From Mesobacillus sp. AQ2 (lineage in GTDB: Bacteria > Bacillota > Bacilli > Bacillales > Cytobacillaceae), in NCBI RefSeq assembly GCF_030122805.1, contig NZ_CP126080.1, forward strand, positions 4,221,501 to 4,285,500: a DNA stretch of 64,000 bases. Reading direction: 5' to 3'. Positions within the stretch are counted from its first letter, which is position 1. Every line of letters begins with the position of its first letter. Of the stretch, positions 16,616 to 25,631 are shown piece by piece. A program made the position numbers and the translations under genes. Below the pieces are notes generated by a model that saw only the letters and a list, made by a program, of their open reading frames with translations, had not been told where the DNA came from and did not search any database.

Positions 16616-19495
16616 TTACGCATTGCTAGTACTTTTTTCTTTTTCCTCGATCTGCTCTTTCATCCGCAGTCTATCGCGTTCCAATATCGGCTTGAGGTAC
16701 CGGCCGGTATAAGATTCTTCCACTTCGGCGATTTTTTCCGGAGTGCCGGTAGCGACGATGGTGCCGCCGCGGTCTCCTCCTTCCGGGCCAAGGTCGACGA
16801 TATAGTCAGCGGCTTTGATGACATCGAGATTATGTTCGATGACCAGCACGGTGTCGCCATTTTCGACGAGACGCTGGAGGACGACAAGCAGGCGGGATAT
16901 ATCATCGACGTGCAGACCGGTTGTCGGCTCATCCAGGATATAAAGCGAACGTCCTGTTGAGCGTCGGTGCAGCTCGGATGCCAACTTGACGCGCTGGGCT
17001 TCCCCGCCGGAAAGAGTCGTCGCCGGCTGGCCGAGTTTGATATAACCAAGGCCGACATCGTAAATCGTCTGCAATTTGCGGGCGATCTTCGGAATATTAG
17101 CAAAGAATTCAACCCCTGCCTCAACCGTCATATCAAGGATATCTGAAATATTCTTTCCTTTGTATTTCACTTCCAAAGTCTCGCGGTTGTAACGCTTACC
17201 ATGGCATACTTCACATGGGACGTATACGTCAGGCAGGAAGTGCATCTCGATTTTGATAATACCGTCTCCGCGGCAGGCTTCACAGCGGCCGCCTTTTACA
17301 TTGAAGCTGAAGCGGCCCTTTTTATAGCCGCGGACTTTTGCTTCATTCGTCGACGCAAACACATCACGGATGTCATCGAACACACCCGTATAGGTTGCCG
17401 GGTTTGATCTTGGCGTACGGCCGATTGGCGACTGATCGATATCGATGACCTTGTCGAGGTAATCGATACCTTTTATTTCCTTGAACTCGCCTGGCTTGCT
17501 TTTTGCTCTGTGCAGCTTCATCGCCAGCGATTTATGAAGGATTTCATTGATCAGGGTACTTTTGCCGGAACCGGATACACCTGTGACGGCCATGAAGGTT
17601 CCGAGCGGGAACTTCACATTGACATTTTTCAGGTTGTTTTCCTTTGCGCCTTTGATTTCAATATAGCGGCCGTCTGGTTTGCGGCGCTCGATTGGCAGCG
17701 GAATGAATTTTTTGCCTGAGAGATACTGGCCCGTAAGCGAATTTGGATCATCCATCACCTCTGCCGGCGTACCCTGGGAGATAATTTCCCCGCCATGGAT
17801 GCCAGCACCAGGACCGATATCGATCAGGTGGTCAGCCGCTAACATCGTATCTTCATCATGTTCGACGACAATCAAGGTATTGCCGATGTCACGCATATTT
17901 TTCAGCGTATCAATCAGCCTGTCATTGTCGCGCTGATGCAAACCGATGGACGGCTCATCAAGGATATAAAGCACTCCGGTTAGACGCGAACCAATCTGGG
18001 TTGCCAGCCTGATCCGCTGAGCTTCCCCGCCGGATAGCGTTCCGGCAGCGCGGCTCAACGTCAGATAATCCAGACCCACATTTATCAGGAAGCCAAGCCG
18101 CTCAGTGATTTCACGGAAAATCATGTTGGCAATTTTCATTTCTTTTTCAGAAAGTTCAAGGCCCTCGAAAAATTGATGTGCTTTCTCAACCGATAATGCT
18201 GTTACTTCACCGATATGGCGGCCGTCAACCAGTACCGCCAGGGTTTCACGCTTCAGCCTATAGCCTTTGCATGTCGGGCAGGCGTGCTCGCCCATATACT
18301 TCTCCATCTGCTCGCGGATATAGTCAGAGCTAGTTTCCTTATAACGGCGCTCCACATTCTTCAATACGCCTTCGAAAACAATATAATTTTCCCTGACCTG
18401 TCCCCAGTCGTTCTCGTAACGGAAGTAAATCCTGTCTTTAGTGGAACCATAGAGAATCTTCTCCATCTGGTTGTCTGGGAGATCCTTTACCGGCATATCC
18501 ATATCGATTCCATAGTGATTGCAGATTGCCTCAAGCAGCTGCGGATAGTATTGCGAGCTCGTCGGTTCCCACGGGGCAATGGCATGCTGCTTTAATGAAA
18601 GCTCCTTATTCGGGATGACCAGGTCGACATCAACCTCCAGCTTTGCGCCGAGTCCGTCACATTCCGGGCAGGCACCGAACGGGCTGTTGAATGAGAACAT
18701 CCGCGGCTCCAGCTCACCGATTGAAAAACCGCAAATCGGGCAGGCATGGTTTTCGCTGAACATCAATTCTTCCTCGCCCATCACGTCAATCAGCACATTG
18801 CCTTCACCTAGCTTGAGTGCAGATTCAAGTGAGTCCGCCAAGCGTGCAGCTATGCCTTCCTTGATGACAATCCGGTCGATGACGACTTCGATCGAATGCT
18901 TCTTGTTCTTTTCAAGCTCGATTTCGTCACCCAGGTCGAGCATTTCCCCGTCAACGCGGACACGGACATAGCCCTGCTTTTTTACATCCTCAAGGACTTT
19001 TGCATGGGTGCCTTTACGGCCGGAAACGAGCGGAGCCATAATTTGCAGCTTCGTTCTCTCCGGATATTCCAGCACGCGATCGACCATCTGTTCAATCGTC
19101 TGTGAGGTAATCTCTATATTGTGCACCGGGCAGGTTGGTCTTCCCACCCTTGCGAATAACAGTCGCAAATAATCATAAATCTCGGTCACCGTTCCCACTG
19201 TTGAACGCGGGTTCCGGCTTGTTGTTTTCTGGTCGATGGAAATCGCCGGAGACAATCCTTCGATTGAATCGACATCCGGCTTGTCCATCTGGCCGAGGAA
19301 CTGGCGCGCGTATGCAGACAATGATTCCACATAGCGGCGCTGCCCTTCAGCGTAAATCGTATCGAACGCCAGCGAGGACTTCCCTGAACCGGAAAGTCCT
19401 GTCAGCACAACAAGCTTGTCTCTCGGAATGGTGACATCTATATTTTTCAAATTATGGGCCCTGGCGCCTTTGACAATCAGTTTATCCATAGCCAT
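16616..19495 (-). CDS. uvrA: Excinuclease ABC subunit UvrA
   Basis: A 959-residue damage-recognition ATPase of nucleotide excision repair. Two ABC-type ATPase modules are visible: Walker A GLSGSGKS near residue 35 and GVSGSGKS near residue 640, each with an LSGGEAQR signature. Zn-binding CxxC pairs are seen in CPICGFS..CPECDG and [14 protein letters not shown]. The length is typical. It is 7 bp downstream of uvrB, so uvrB-uvrA form one operon, and it ends at a shared bidirectional terminator. Confidence 0.98.
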   Translation of the reverse strand: MAMDKLIVKGARAHNLKNIDVTIPRDKLVVLTGLSGSGKSSLAFDTIYAEGQRRYVESLSAYARQFLGQMDKPDVDSIEGLSPAISIDQKTTSRNPRSTVGTVTEIYDYLRLLFARVGRPTCPVHNIEITSQTIEQMVDRVLEYPERTKLQIMAPLVSGRKGTHAKVLEDVKKQGYVRVRVDGEMLDLGDEIELEKNKKHSIEVVIDRIVIKEGIAARLADSLESALKLGEGNVLIDVMGEEELMFSENHACPICGFSIGELEPRMFSFNSPFGACPECDGLGAKLEVDVDLVIPNKELSLKQHAIAPWEPTSSQYYPQLLEAICNHYGIDMDMPVKDLPDNQMEKILYGSTKDRIYFRYENDWGQVRENYIVFEGVLKNVERRYKETSSDYIREQMEKYMGEHACPTCKGYRLKRETLAVLVDGRHIGEVTALSVEKAHQFFEGLELSEKEMKIANMIFREITERLGFLINVGLDYLTLSRAAGTLSGGEAQRIRLATQIGSRLTGVLYILDEPSIGLHQRDNDRLIDTLKNMRDIGNTLIVVEHDEDTMLAADHLIDIGPGAGIHGGEIISQGTPAEVMDDPNSLTGQYLSGKKFIPLPIERRKPDGRYIEIKGAKENNLKNVNVKFPLGTFMAVTGVSGSGKSTLINEILHKSLAMKLHRAKSKPGEFKEIKGIDYLDKVIDIDQSPIGRTPRSNPATYTGVFDDIRDVFASTNEAKVRGYKKGRFSFNVKGGRCEACRGDGIIKIEMHFLPDVYVPCEVCHGKRYNRETLEVKYKGKNISDILDMTVEAGVEFFANIPKIARKLQTIYDVGLGYIKLGQPATTLSGGEAQRVKLASELHRRSTGRSLYILDEPTTGLHVDDISRLLVVLQRLVENGDTVLVIEHNLDVIKAADYIVDLGPEGGDRGGTIVATGTPEKIAEVEESYTGRYLKPILERDRLRMKEQIEEKEKSTSNA

Positions 19496-19502
19496 GTTAT
19501 CG

Positions 19503-21482
19503 TCATCCTTCCGCTTTCAACTCAAGAATGAGGTCACGCAGCTCGGCTGCCCGTTCGAAGTTGAGGGCCTTTGCTGCTTCCTTCATTTCCTTTTCCATAT
19601 TTAAAATTACTTGTTCGCGATCTTTCTTTGTCAGCTTCTTCAGACCTTCTGCCGGGCTGTACGCTTCCTGATCTTCGGCAGCAATCGTCGCACGGATCAC
19701 GTCGCGGATACTCTTCTGGATCGTCTGCGGTGTGATGCCATGCTTTTTGTTATATTCCTCCTGGATTTCACGGCGGCGCTTCGTTTCACTGATCGCCTTT
19801 GTCATCGAATCGGTCATCTTGTCCGCATACATGATGACATGACCGTTTTCATTCCTCGCTGCACGTCCGATCGTCTGGATGAGCGATCTTTCTGAACGGA
19901 GGAAGCCTTCCTTATCGGCATCCAGAATCGTCACCAGCGATACCTCCGGAATATCCAATCCTTCCCTCAAAAGGTTGATTCCGATAAGGACATCATATTT
20001 ACCAAGCCGCAGCTCGCGGATGATTTCAATCCGCTCAAGCGTCTTGACCTCTGAGTGCAGGTACTGGACCTTGATGCCGATTTCCTTCAGGTAATCGGTC
20101 AGATCCTCTGACATTTTCTTCGTCAAGGTTGTTACCAGTACACGCTCATTCCGCTTCGTCCGCTCCTGGATTTCGCCGATCAGGTCATCGATCTGGCCTT
20201 CAATCGGCCTTACATCGATTGTCGGATCAAGTAATCCAGTAGGACGGATGATCTGCTGGACCATTTCCGGTGTATGCTCCAGTTCGTACGGCCCTGGAGT
20301 CGCCGAGACGAACACCGCCTGTTTGACATGCTTCTCGAATTCGGCAAATGTCAGCGGACGGTTATCCATAGCTGACGGCAAGCGGAACCCATGGTCAACA
20401 AGCACTTGTTTACGTGCCTGGTCACCATTAAACATTCCCCGTATTTGCGGCAATGTAACATGCGACTCATCGACGACAATCAAAAAGTCATCGGGGAAGT
20501 AATCAAGCAATGTATAAGGAGTCGCACCCGCCGGCCTTAAAGTCAGGTGGCGCGAGTAGTTTTCGATTCCTGAACAGAAGCCCATCTCGCGCATCATCTC
20601 AAGGTCATACCTTGTCCGCTGCTCAAGCCTTTGAGCCTCAAGCAATTTCTCCTCGGCACGAAGCACTTCAAGGCGCTCTTCTAGTTCTTTTTCAATATTC
20701 TCGATCGCGATCTTCATCTTTTCTTCGCGGGTTACGAAGTGGGATGCCGGGAAAATCGCGACATGGTCACGTTCACCGATGATCTCGCCAGTGAGCGCAT
20801 CGACTTCGCGAATCCGGTCAATCTCATCACCGAAAAACTCAATCCTCATGCAATGCTCATCACGTGATGCAGGGAAGATCTCAACAACATCACCGCGGAC
20901 ACGGAACGTCCCACGCTTGAAGTCAATATCATTCCGTTCGTACTGGATATCAACCAGCTTGTGGAGCAGTTTGTTCCGCTCAATCTCCATCCCAGTCCGG
21001 AGCGACACGACCATGTCACGGTATTCATCCGGATTACCGAGACCATAGATGCAGGATACACTGGCAATGATGATGACATCCTTGCGCTCGAACAAAGACG
21101 AAGTAGCTGAGTGGCGCAGCTTGTCGATCTCATCATTGATGCTCGCATCTTTTTCAATGAATGTATCCGTCTGAGGCACATAGGCCTCCGGCTGGTAGTA
21201 ATCATAGTAACTGACAAAATACTCAACCGCATTATTCGGGAAAAATTCCTTGAACTCGCTGTAGAGCTGCCCTGCCAATGTCTTATTGTGGGCAATGACA
21301 AGCGTCGGCTTGTTCACTTCCTTGATGACATTCGAAATCGTGAACGTCTTACCTGTTCCTGTCGCGCCAAGGAGCGTCTGGTGCTTCTTGTTATCGCGAA
21401 TGCCTTTCACCAGCTCTGTTATTGCCGCAGGCTGGTCTCCCTGCGGGGAATACTTCGAGACTAATTCAAATTGGTCCTTCAC
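19503..21482 (-). CDS. uvrB: Excinuclease ABC subunit UvrB
   Basis: A 659-residue SF2-helicase-like protein that receives damaged DNA from UvrA and recruits UvrC. It shows Walker [11 protein letters not shown], the [12 protein letters not shown] beta-hairpin region, DESHVTLPQ, helicase motifs V/VI ([22 protein letters not shown]), and a C-terminal UVR motif ([19 protein letters not shown]). The start is GTG at 21482 after AGGAGG. A LexA-like box lies 143 bp upstream, consistent with SOS control in B. subtilis. Confidence 0.98.
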   Translation of the reverse strand: MKDQFELVSKYSPQGDQPAAITELVKGIRDNKKHQTLLGATGTGKTFTISNVIKEVNKPTLVIAHNKTLAGQLYSEFKEFFPNNAVEYFVSYYDYYQPEAYVPQTDTFIEKDASINDEIDKLRHSATSSLFERKDVIIIASVSCIYGLGNPDEYRDMVVSLRTGMEIERNKLLHKLVDIQYERNDIDFKRGTFRVRGDVVEIFPASRDEHCMRIEFFGDEIDRIREVDALTGEIIGERDHVAIFPASHFVTREEKMKIAIENIEKELEERLEVLRAEEKLLEAQRLEQRTRYDLEMMREMGFCSGIENYSRHLTLRPAGATPYTLLDYFPDDFLIVVDESHVTLPQIRGMFNGDQARKQVLVDHGFRLPSAMDNRPLTFAEFEKHVKQAVFVSATPGPYELEHTPEMVQQIIRPTGLLDPTIDVRPIEGQIDDLIGEIQERTKRNERVLVTTLTKKMSEDLTDYLKEIGIKVQYLHSEVKTLERIEIIRELRLGKYDVLIGINLLREGLDIPEVSLVTILDADKEGFLRSERSLIQTIGRAARNENGHVIMYADKMTDSMTKAISETKRRREIQEEYNKKHGITPQTIQKSIRDVIRATIAAEDQEAYSPAEGLKKLTKKDREQVILNMEKEMKEAAKALNFERAAELRDLILELKAEG

Positions 21483-21624
21483 AGAAAAGCCTCCTGTAAT
21501 TTAATTTCTGTCGGGTTCATTTCGCAGTGGAAAATGAACCTTCCTATATATAAGCCTTACACGGTTGTCAAAAAAGTCATATCCTCATTCTACCACAAAG
21601 CAGGTAAAACAAACCAACAAAAAG

Positions 21625-21638
21625 CGAACAGACATTCG
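21625..21638 (-). promoter_or_regulatory. LexA (SOS) box upstream of uvrBA
   Basis: On the minus strand CGAATGTCTGTTCG matches the Bacillus LexA consensus CGAAC-N4-GTTCG at nine of ten core bases. A TAGAAT -10-like element follows at about 21587-21592 on the way to uvrB. Confidence 0.65.
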
Positions 21639-21688
21639 AATTATTATTCTTCTTTTAAAAGACACTGTTGAGCAATGTCGAATGATTG

Positions 21689-21708
21689 TTAATCAAATGT
21701 TTGATTGA
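21689..21708. promoter_or_regulatory. Inverted repeat of AATCAAA / TTTGATT
   Basis: Arms AATCAAA and TTTGATT flank a TG centre, making a near-copy of the perfect palindrome at 8002-8021. It lies between csbA and uvrB. An operator for an unidentified regulator is one reading; the other 21483-21782 sequence carries only the LexA box and the csbA terminator. Confidence 0.35.
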
Positions 21709-21734
21709 ACTTCGGTTTTGCCTGCTGTAATAGG

Positions 21735-21762
21735 AAAAACCTGCCGAACAGAATTCGACAGG
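21735..21762 (-). terminator. Terminator of csbA
   Basis: On the minus strand CCTGTCGAA and TTCGGCAGG arms are followed by TTTTT, just past the csbA stop. Confidence 0.75.
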
Positions 21763-21782
21763 CTTGATTTAAGTTTTTTCAG

Positions 21783-22010
21783 CTATTTCTTGTTCCTGCT
21801 CCTCATCTGATTGGCCAGAAAGAAGCCAAACGTCAACGAGAAAGCGTCAACGACGATCAGCAGAAAGGTATCCGTATACCCTTTATAAACAGAAGCCGCG
21901 ATCAATGCGACTGTCAATACAAGCGCAAGGACATGATTATAGGCAACCCGGGAAAAAAACACGACCATGAAACCAGGCAGGAGCAGTGCGGACAAATATT
22001 TCAGCACCAA
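21783..22010 (-). CDS. csbA: CsbA small membrane protein
   Basis: A 75-residue protein with two or three hydrophobic helices and the KGYTDTFLLIVVDAFSL segment close to B. subtilis CsbA (sigma-B-controlled, function unknown). Position upstream of uvrB-uvrA is conserved. The start is TTG at 22010 after GAGGTG; a GTG at 22007 is also possible. I do not see a clear sigma-B promoter here. Confidence 0.88.
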   Translation of the reverse strand: MVLKYLSALLLPGFMVVFFSRVAYNHVLALVLTVALIAASVYKGYTDTFLLIVVDAFSLTFGFFLANQMRSRNKK

Positions 22011-22152
22011 TGGAAAAACACCTCATTCAGAGAGAATTTCGAACTTTTTCAAAACGACTTTATCTATGTAAAAAATATAGCTTTTTTAGCGGCAGGTTAC
22101 AAGAATTTACTTTGCAAATGAAGGTTGTTATCGAAAGATGTTGTTAAAATCT

Positions 22153-22304
22153 TAAAGCCGATTTTAACGTGCTAAAAAGCCATTTTGCAGTTCGTTTTTA
22201 AGTGTGCAAGCTCTTTTCTCATGATAAGCTTTTATTTTATGAAGAAAACTATCATTCAATCCCATTTAGTAGTCAATAGCAACAAAGTTTGAGAAAAGAG
22301 CCTA
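22153..22304. repeat. Repeat R2, 150-bp non-coding element with internal inverted repeat
   Basis: A non-coding, AT-rich element upstream of csbA. It contains AGCTCTTTTCTCA (22209-22221) and TGAGAAAAGAGCC (22290-22303), which are 12/13 complementary across a 68-bp loop. A fragment resembling its right end recurs, reversed, at 8022-8050. I recall similar GGCTCTTTTCTCAAACTTTG sequences between genes in other Bacillaceae; that is memory, not a search. Confidence 0.55.
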
Positions 22305-22305
22305 A

Positions 22306-22332
22306 AAGAAAAAGCATGCAGCAGCATGCTTT
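22306..22332 (-). terminator. Terminator of the EAL-HDOD gene
   Basis: AAAGCATGC and GCATGCTTT arms around AGCA, followed on the minus strand by a T-rich tail, 6 bp past the stop. Confidence 0.8.
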
Positions 22333-22337
22333 AAAGA

Positions 22338-23579
22338 TTATGGATTCACTTCAGTCAATACCTTGGCTGCCCAGTCACTCGCCTCTCCATAAAGCCTGAA
22401 GAGCTCTTCCTTGCTCATCGTGGTCGGGTTGAAAGCAAGCTCAAGATTTTCGTGGAAGGCATGCTCAATATCTATTAAAAATTGAAGCATGACGTATTCA
22501 TCATTCTTTTCACCCGATAAGGCATCCTTCAATTCATTGCTGAGAGGCAAGTCTTGAAGCAAGTCCTCCATCGGATGGTGCAGCAGGGAATCCATCAGGG
22601 AAAACATTCCGAGAAGGAAATACTTAGAGGCCAATACCTCTCTTCCTACCTTCCTGCCAATCAGTTCCCCCAGCTTTCCCCGCTTTAGGGACAATTCAAT
22701 GATTTCCCTTTCCTTGGAATTGCCGGTACCTGTGACTGCTCCCCTGATGGCCAGTACATAGATCCATTTTTTTATTTCATTAAGCCCTAAAAGGATAATA
22801 GCCTGCTTAATCGAGGAAATCTCGTTCCGCGGCCTGAAAACCGGGTTATTGATCAATCTTAACAGTTTGTAGGAAAGGGATATATCCTTTTCAATGACAT
22901 CCTTTATTTTTTCCAGGTCTGGTTCCGGGCTCTCGGTTTCTTTCAGAATCTGAAAATAGGAATGATAATAAGATGGGATATCATAGCTGTTCAGGATAAC
23001 TGGCTTGCTAAAGTAAAAACCCTGAAAGAATACGAACCCATCTTCCTTCGCTTCAAGATATTCATCGATCGTTTCGACTTTTTCAGCAAGAAACCGGATG
23101 GCCCTTCCCTTTAAAAAGCGGATCATTTCCAGCCTGTCCGTTCGGCTGGTCGTCCTGAAATCGATTTTGATTATATCAATAAAGTCCAATAATCGGACCG
23201 TCAGTTCATTCCACTGGGAAACAAAAAAATCATCCAGCGCAATAGTGTATCCATGCGATTTCAATTCCTGGCAAATTTTCAGGATCTCATCATTCAATTC
23301 AACGGTTTCAAGAATTTCCACCACAATGGATAATGGATTGAAATAAGAAGGAACACCCAGTTTTAATAGATTATCAGTAAAATTAATGAAACAAGGTTTG
23401 CCATTCGATAAATCTTTGACCCCGATATTCAAGAAGCTATTCACAATAACGTCCGTTGTAGCCTGGTCCCCATCTGTATGCTGATAAGTATTGACTGCGC
23501 TGCTCCTGTAAAGCAATTCATACGCAACAGTTTTCTCATTCAAATCAAATATAGGCTGCCTGGCAACATAAATATCCAT
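22338..23579 (-). CDS. EAL-HDOD domain signalling protein (YuxH-like)
   Basis: A 413-residue protein. Residues ~1-200 form an EAL-like domain: ELL replaces EAL at the first motif; an E-x2-E motif (VEILE), LDDFF, KIDF and a QGFYFSKP end are visible. The usual DDFGTG loop is DDFFVS. Residues ~210-400 form an HDOD domain (SLSYKLLRLINNP; ISSIKQAIILLGLNEIKKW). Cyclic-di-GMP hydrolysis is therefore doubtful; binding or a scaffold role is possible. I start at the ATG at 23579 (MDIYVARQPIFD) after GGGAGGA. Confidence 0.85.
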   Translation of the reverse strand: MDIYVARQPIFDLNEKTVAYELLYRSSAVNTYQHTDGDQATTDVIVNSFLNIGVKDLSNGKPCFINFTDNLLKLGVPSYFNPLSIVVEILETVELNDEILKICQELKSHGYTIALDDFFVSQWNELTVRLLDFIDIIKIDFRTTSRTDRLEMIRFLKGRAIRFLAEKVETIDEYLEAKEDGFVFFQGFYFSKPVILNSYDIPSYYHSYFQILKETESPEPDLEKIKDVIEKDISLSYKLLRLINNPVFRPRNEISSIKQAIILLGLNEIKKWIYVLAIRGAVTGTGNSKEREIIELSLKRGKLGELIGRKVGREVLASKYFLLGMFSLMDSLLHHPMEDLLQDLPLSNELKDALSGEKNDEYVMLQFLIDIEHAFHENLELAFNPTTMSKEELFRLYGEASDWAAKVLTEVNP

Positions 23580-23707
23580 ACTGAATCCTCCCGGGGACGT
23601 TAACAACTAATCTGTTACTATTTAACAATAGTTTGATAGGAAAAATATACTATTATTTTACAAGTATTACAAGATTAATGTTGAGTTACCAGGATTTTCA
23701 ATTTTTC

Positions 23708-24271
23708 TCATTGCTTATTATGAATAACTCTATTGATTTTTTTGCGAATGGATTCTCGCGTCCTCCCTAGCAATTCAGAGATTTCGCCCAACGACTTGCC
23801 GCAGCAGTAGAATTCCATCAGGAGCTTCTCTTCTTTTTTCGTCCATGCTTTATAATTCGTGACTTGCCGAACGGTTTTACGCTCTTCTGCCACCCACTCC
23901 GGTTCAGGAGGGAGTGCATCAAGCTCTAGTTTGGAAAAGTCAATTTTATGGCGCTTACTTTCAGCCCACGCCCAAAAATCATCAATGTTGATGAAGGTAA
24001 ATTTCTTCTTATTGCGGGTAATCCGCTGATGGGAATCCAATTCATGATTAAGGATCCATTGCATCACGGTATTTCGGTCTATCTTGAGGATGTTTGCCAG
24101 TTCTCCTGCGGTCAGCATTCCCGTGTAAGATTTCGTGTGGGACAGTCCCAATCTGGTGATCTTCACTTCAAGGGCTGTAAGACTGCGATTCAGCCTTCTG
24201 GCAATGCTAGGTAATGATTGGCTGCCAAGCTGGTCTTTAATTAGCTGTATATCTTCAGGCGCGTATTTCAT
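23708..24271 (-). CDS. DNA-binding protein with multiple helix-turn-helix segments
   Basis: A 187-residue protein with three likely DNA-binding parts. Residues ~1-45 are Myb/SANT-like (YAPEDIQLIKDQLG..LPSIARRLNRS). Residues ~52-110 resemble an excisionase/MerR-type helix-turn-helix (LTAGELANILKIDRNTVMQWI). The C-terminus is a second Myb/RsfA-like unit (AWTKKEEKLLMEFYCCGKSLGEISELLGRT). I cannot assign a regulon. The ATG at 24271 is preferred to the TTG at 24283, which abuts the GGATGG Shine-Dalgarno. It is monocistronic by position. Confidence 0.7.
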   Translation of the reverse strand: MKYAPEDIQLIKDQLGSQSLPSIARRLNRSLTALEVKITRLGLSHTKSYTGMLTAGELANILKIDRNTVMQWILNHELDSHQRITRNKKKFTFINIDDFWAWAESKRHKIDFSKLELDALPPEPEWVAEERKTVRQVTNYKAWTKKEEKLLMEFYCCGKSLGEISELLGRTRESIRKKINRVIHNKQ

Positions 24272-24429
24272 CTTAGATCTCAACCATCCTTCAATCTAAA
24301 ATTACTGCTGCTTTATTTTTCACTTTGCTAATTAAAACACATTTAGAATCCAAGAAGAATACCACATGGGGTAAAAAACCAATTTTCCCAACAATTATTA
24401 GCGCAGGATTTTCCTTCCATTACCACTTG

Positions 24430-24837
24430 TTAGTACTTACGATACATTCCATAGGAAGCAGGATAAGTATAGTCAAAACCAAATTTTTCATACAGCTTAT
24501 TTGCCGGTGAATCCGCAATCAAGCTGACATAAGAACCTTCGTATGTATGTTGTTCAAGGTATGTGCAAAGCTCCTCCATCACAAGTCTTCCCAATCCCTT
24601 ACCCTGATAAGCCGGCTTGACGGCGATATCTACTACTTGAAAAAACGCCCCGCCATCGCCAATGATCCTTCCCATCGCCACTAGCGTGGTATGTTCATAA
24701 ACAGTGACAGCAAATAATGAATTTTTCAGTCCGATTCGCACGGCTTCCTCCGATTTCGCGCTCAAACCTGCTTCGAGACGAAGATTGATATAGTCTGAAA
24801 TGCTTGGGGGATGATATGTAACCTTAAAATCAGTCAT
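24430..24837 (-). CDS. GNAT family N-acetyltransferase
   Basis: A 135-residue single-domain GNAT. The acetyl-CoA loop is QGKGLGRLVME, preceded by the VDIAVKPAY strand, and NKLYEKFGF is typical of the C-terminal part. The substrate is unknown. The ATG at 24837 overlaps the end of the HAD gene by 8 bp, so the two are co-translated. Confidence 0.88.
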   Translation of the reverse strand: MTDFKVTYHPPSISDYINLRLEAGLSAKSEEAVRIGLKNSLFAVTVYEHTTLVAMGRIIGDGGAFFQVVDIAVKPAYQGKGLGRLVMEELCTYLEQHTYEGSYVSLIADSPANKLYEKFGFDYTYPASYGMYRKY

Positions 24838-25510
24838 GATTTTCAGCTCCTTTTCCGATGATCCCTAACAACTCTTCTAATTCTTTAATGATAAAATCAG
24901 CTTCCGCGCTGTGCCAATAGTCATTACGCTTCAAAATCCCAATCATCCCGGCACATTTGGAGGCAGCCACATCATATTCTGGATGGTCACCTACAAATAT
25001 ACTGCCAAATGCTGATACACCAAGAGCGTCAATCCCCTTCCTGAAGATTCGTAAGTCAGGTTTCCTCAATCCCACTGCTTCAGAGATGAGAATGGTATCA
25101 AAGTAACCCTCAATTCCTAAAGCCTTTATATTGTCCATCTGGAAATTAGCCTTGCCATTCGAAATGATGCCCAGCCCCAGATCCATTTGCTTAAGTTTCC
25201 CAACTACCTCGTTCAGGTTATTAAATCCTGTGCACGAATGCTTGAAATTCATTATGTAATCTTCCATCAACTCTTCCCATGTCAGTGACGCTATGTTGAA
25301 TTCTTGTAAGAGCTGGCTGTAGACTTTATCCTTCCATACATATCCGCGGGCATCCAATTCAATGAATCTCTCTTTATAAATCTGTTTGTCTATCACTTGC
25401 AATTCAATTTGAAAGCGGTCGTACTGGGCTTCAATAAATTTTACGAGAGATGTTTCACGATCCAGGAGGGTACCGTCCAAATCAAAAAAGACAGCCTCAA
25501 TATTCCGCAA
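24830..25510 (-). CDS. HAD family hydrolase
   Basis: A 226-residue HAD phosphatase: motif I DLDGTLLDRE near residue 11, motif II IISNGK, a Lys in RKPD, and motif IV FVGDHPEYDV. A helical cap of about 70 residues follows motif I, as in the YjjG/PGP-like subgroup. The start is TTG at 25510 after GAGGAGG. It overlaps the downstream GNAT gene. The substrate cannot be inferred. Confidence 0.88.
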   Translation of the reverse strand: MRNIEAVFFDLDGTLLDRETSLVKFIEAQYDRFQIELQVIDKQIYKERFIELDARGYVWKDKVYSQLLQEFNIASLTWEELMEDYIMNFKHSCTGFNNLNEVVGKLKQMDLGLGIISNGKANFQMDNIKALGIEGYFDTILISEAVGLRKPDLRIFRKGIDALGVSAFGSIFVGDHPEYDVAASKCAGMIGILKRNDYWHSAEADFIIKELEELLGIIGKGAENHD

Positions 25511-25592
25511 CTGAATTCCTCCTCTTTCAAAAGAATCGTATTTGTTTAATGACTTTCTGAACTATGGACGCTGCCAGGGATTAGCCCATGCG

Positions 25593-25621
25593 AAAAAGAA
25601 CAGACCATTTTAGGCCTGTTC
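25593..25621 (-). terminator. Terminator of the SLH-subtilase gene
   Basis: GAACAG(A)CC and GGCCTGTTC arms are followed on the minus strand by CTTTTTC. Confidence 0.75.
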
Positions 25622-25631
25622 ACATTTTACC

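Noticed and set aside
22011..22080. Sigma-B promoter for csbA
   Set aside because: GTTTTG is seen but no GGGTAT-like -10 follows at suitable spacing.
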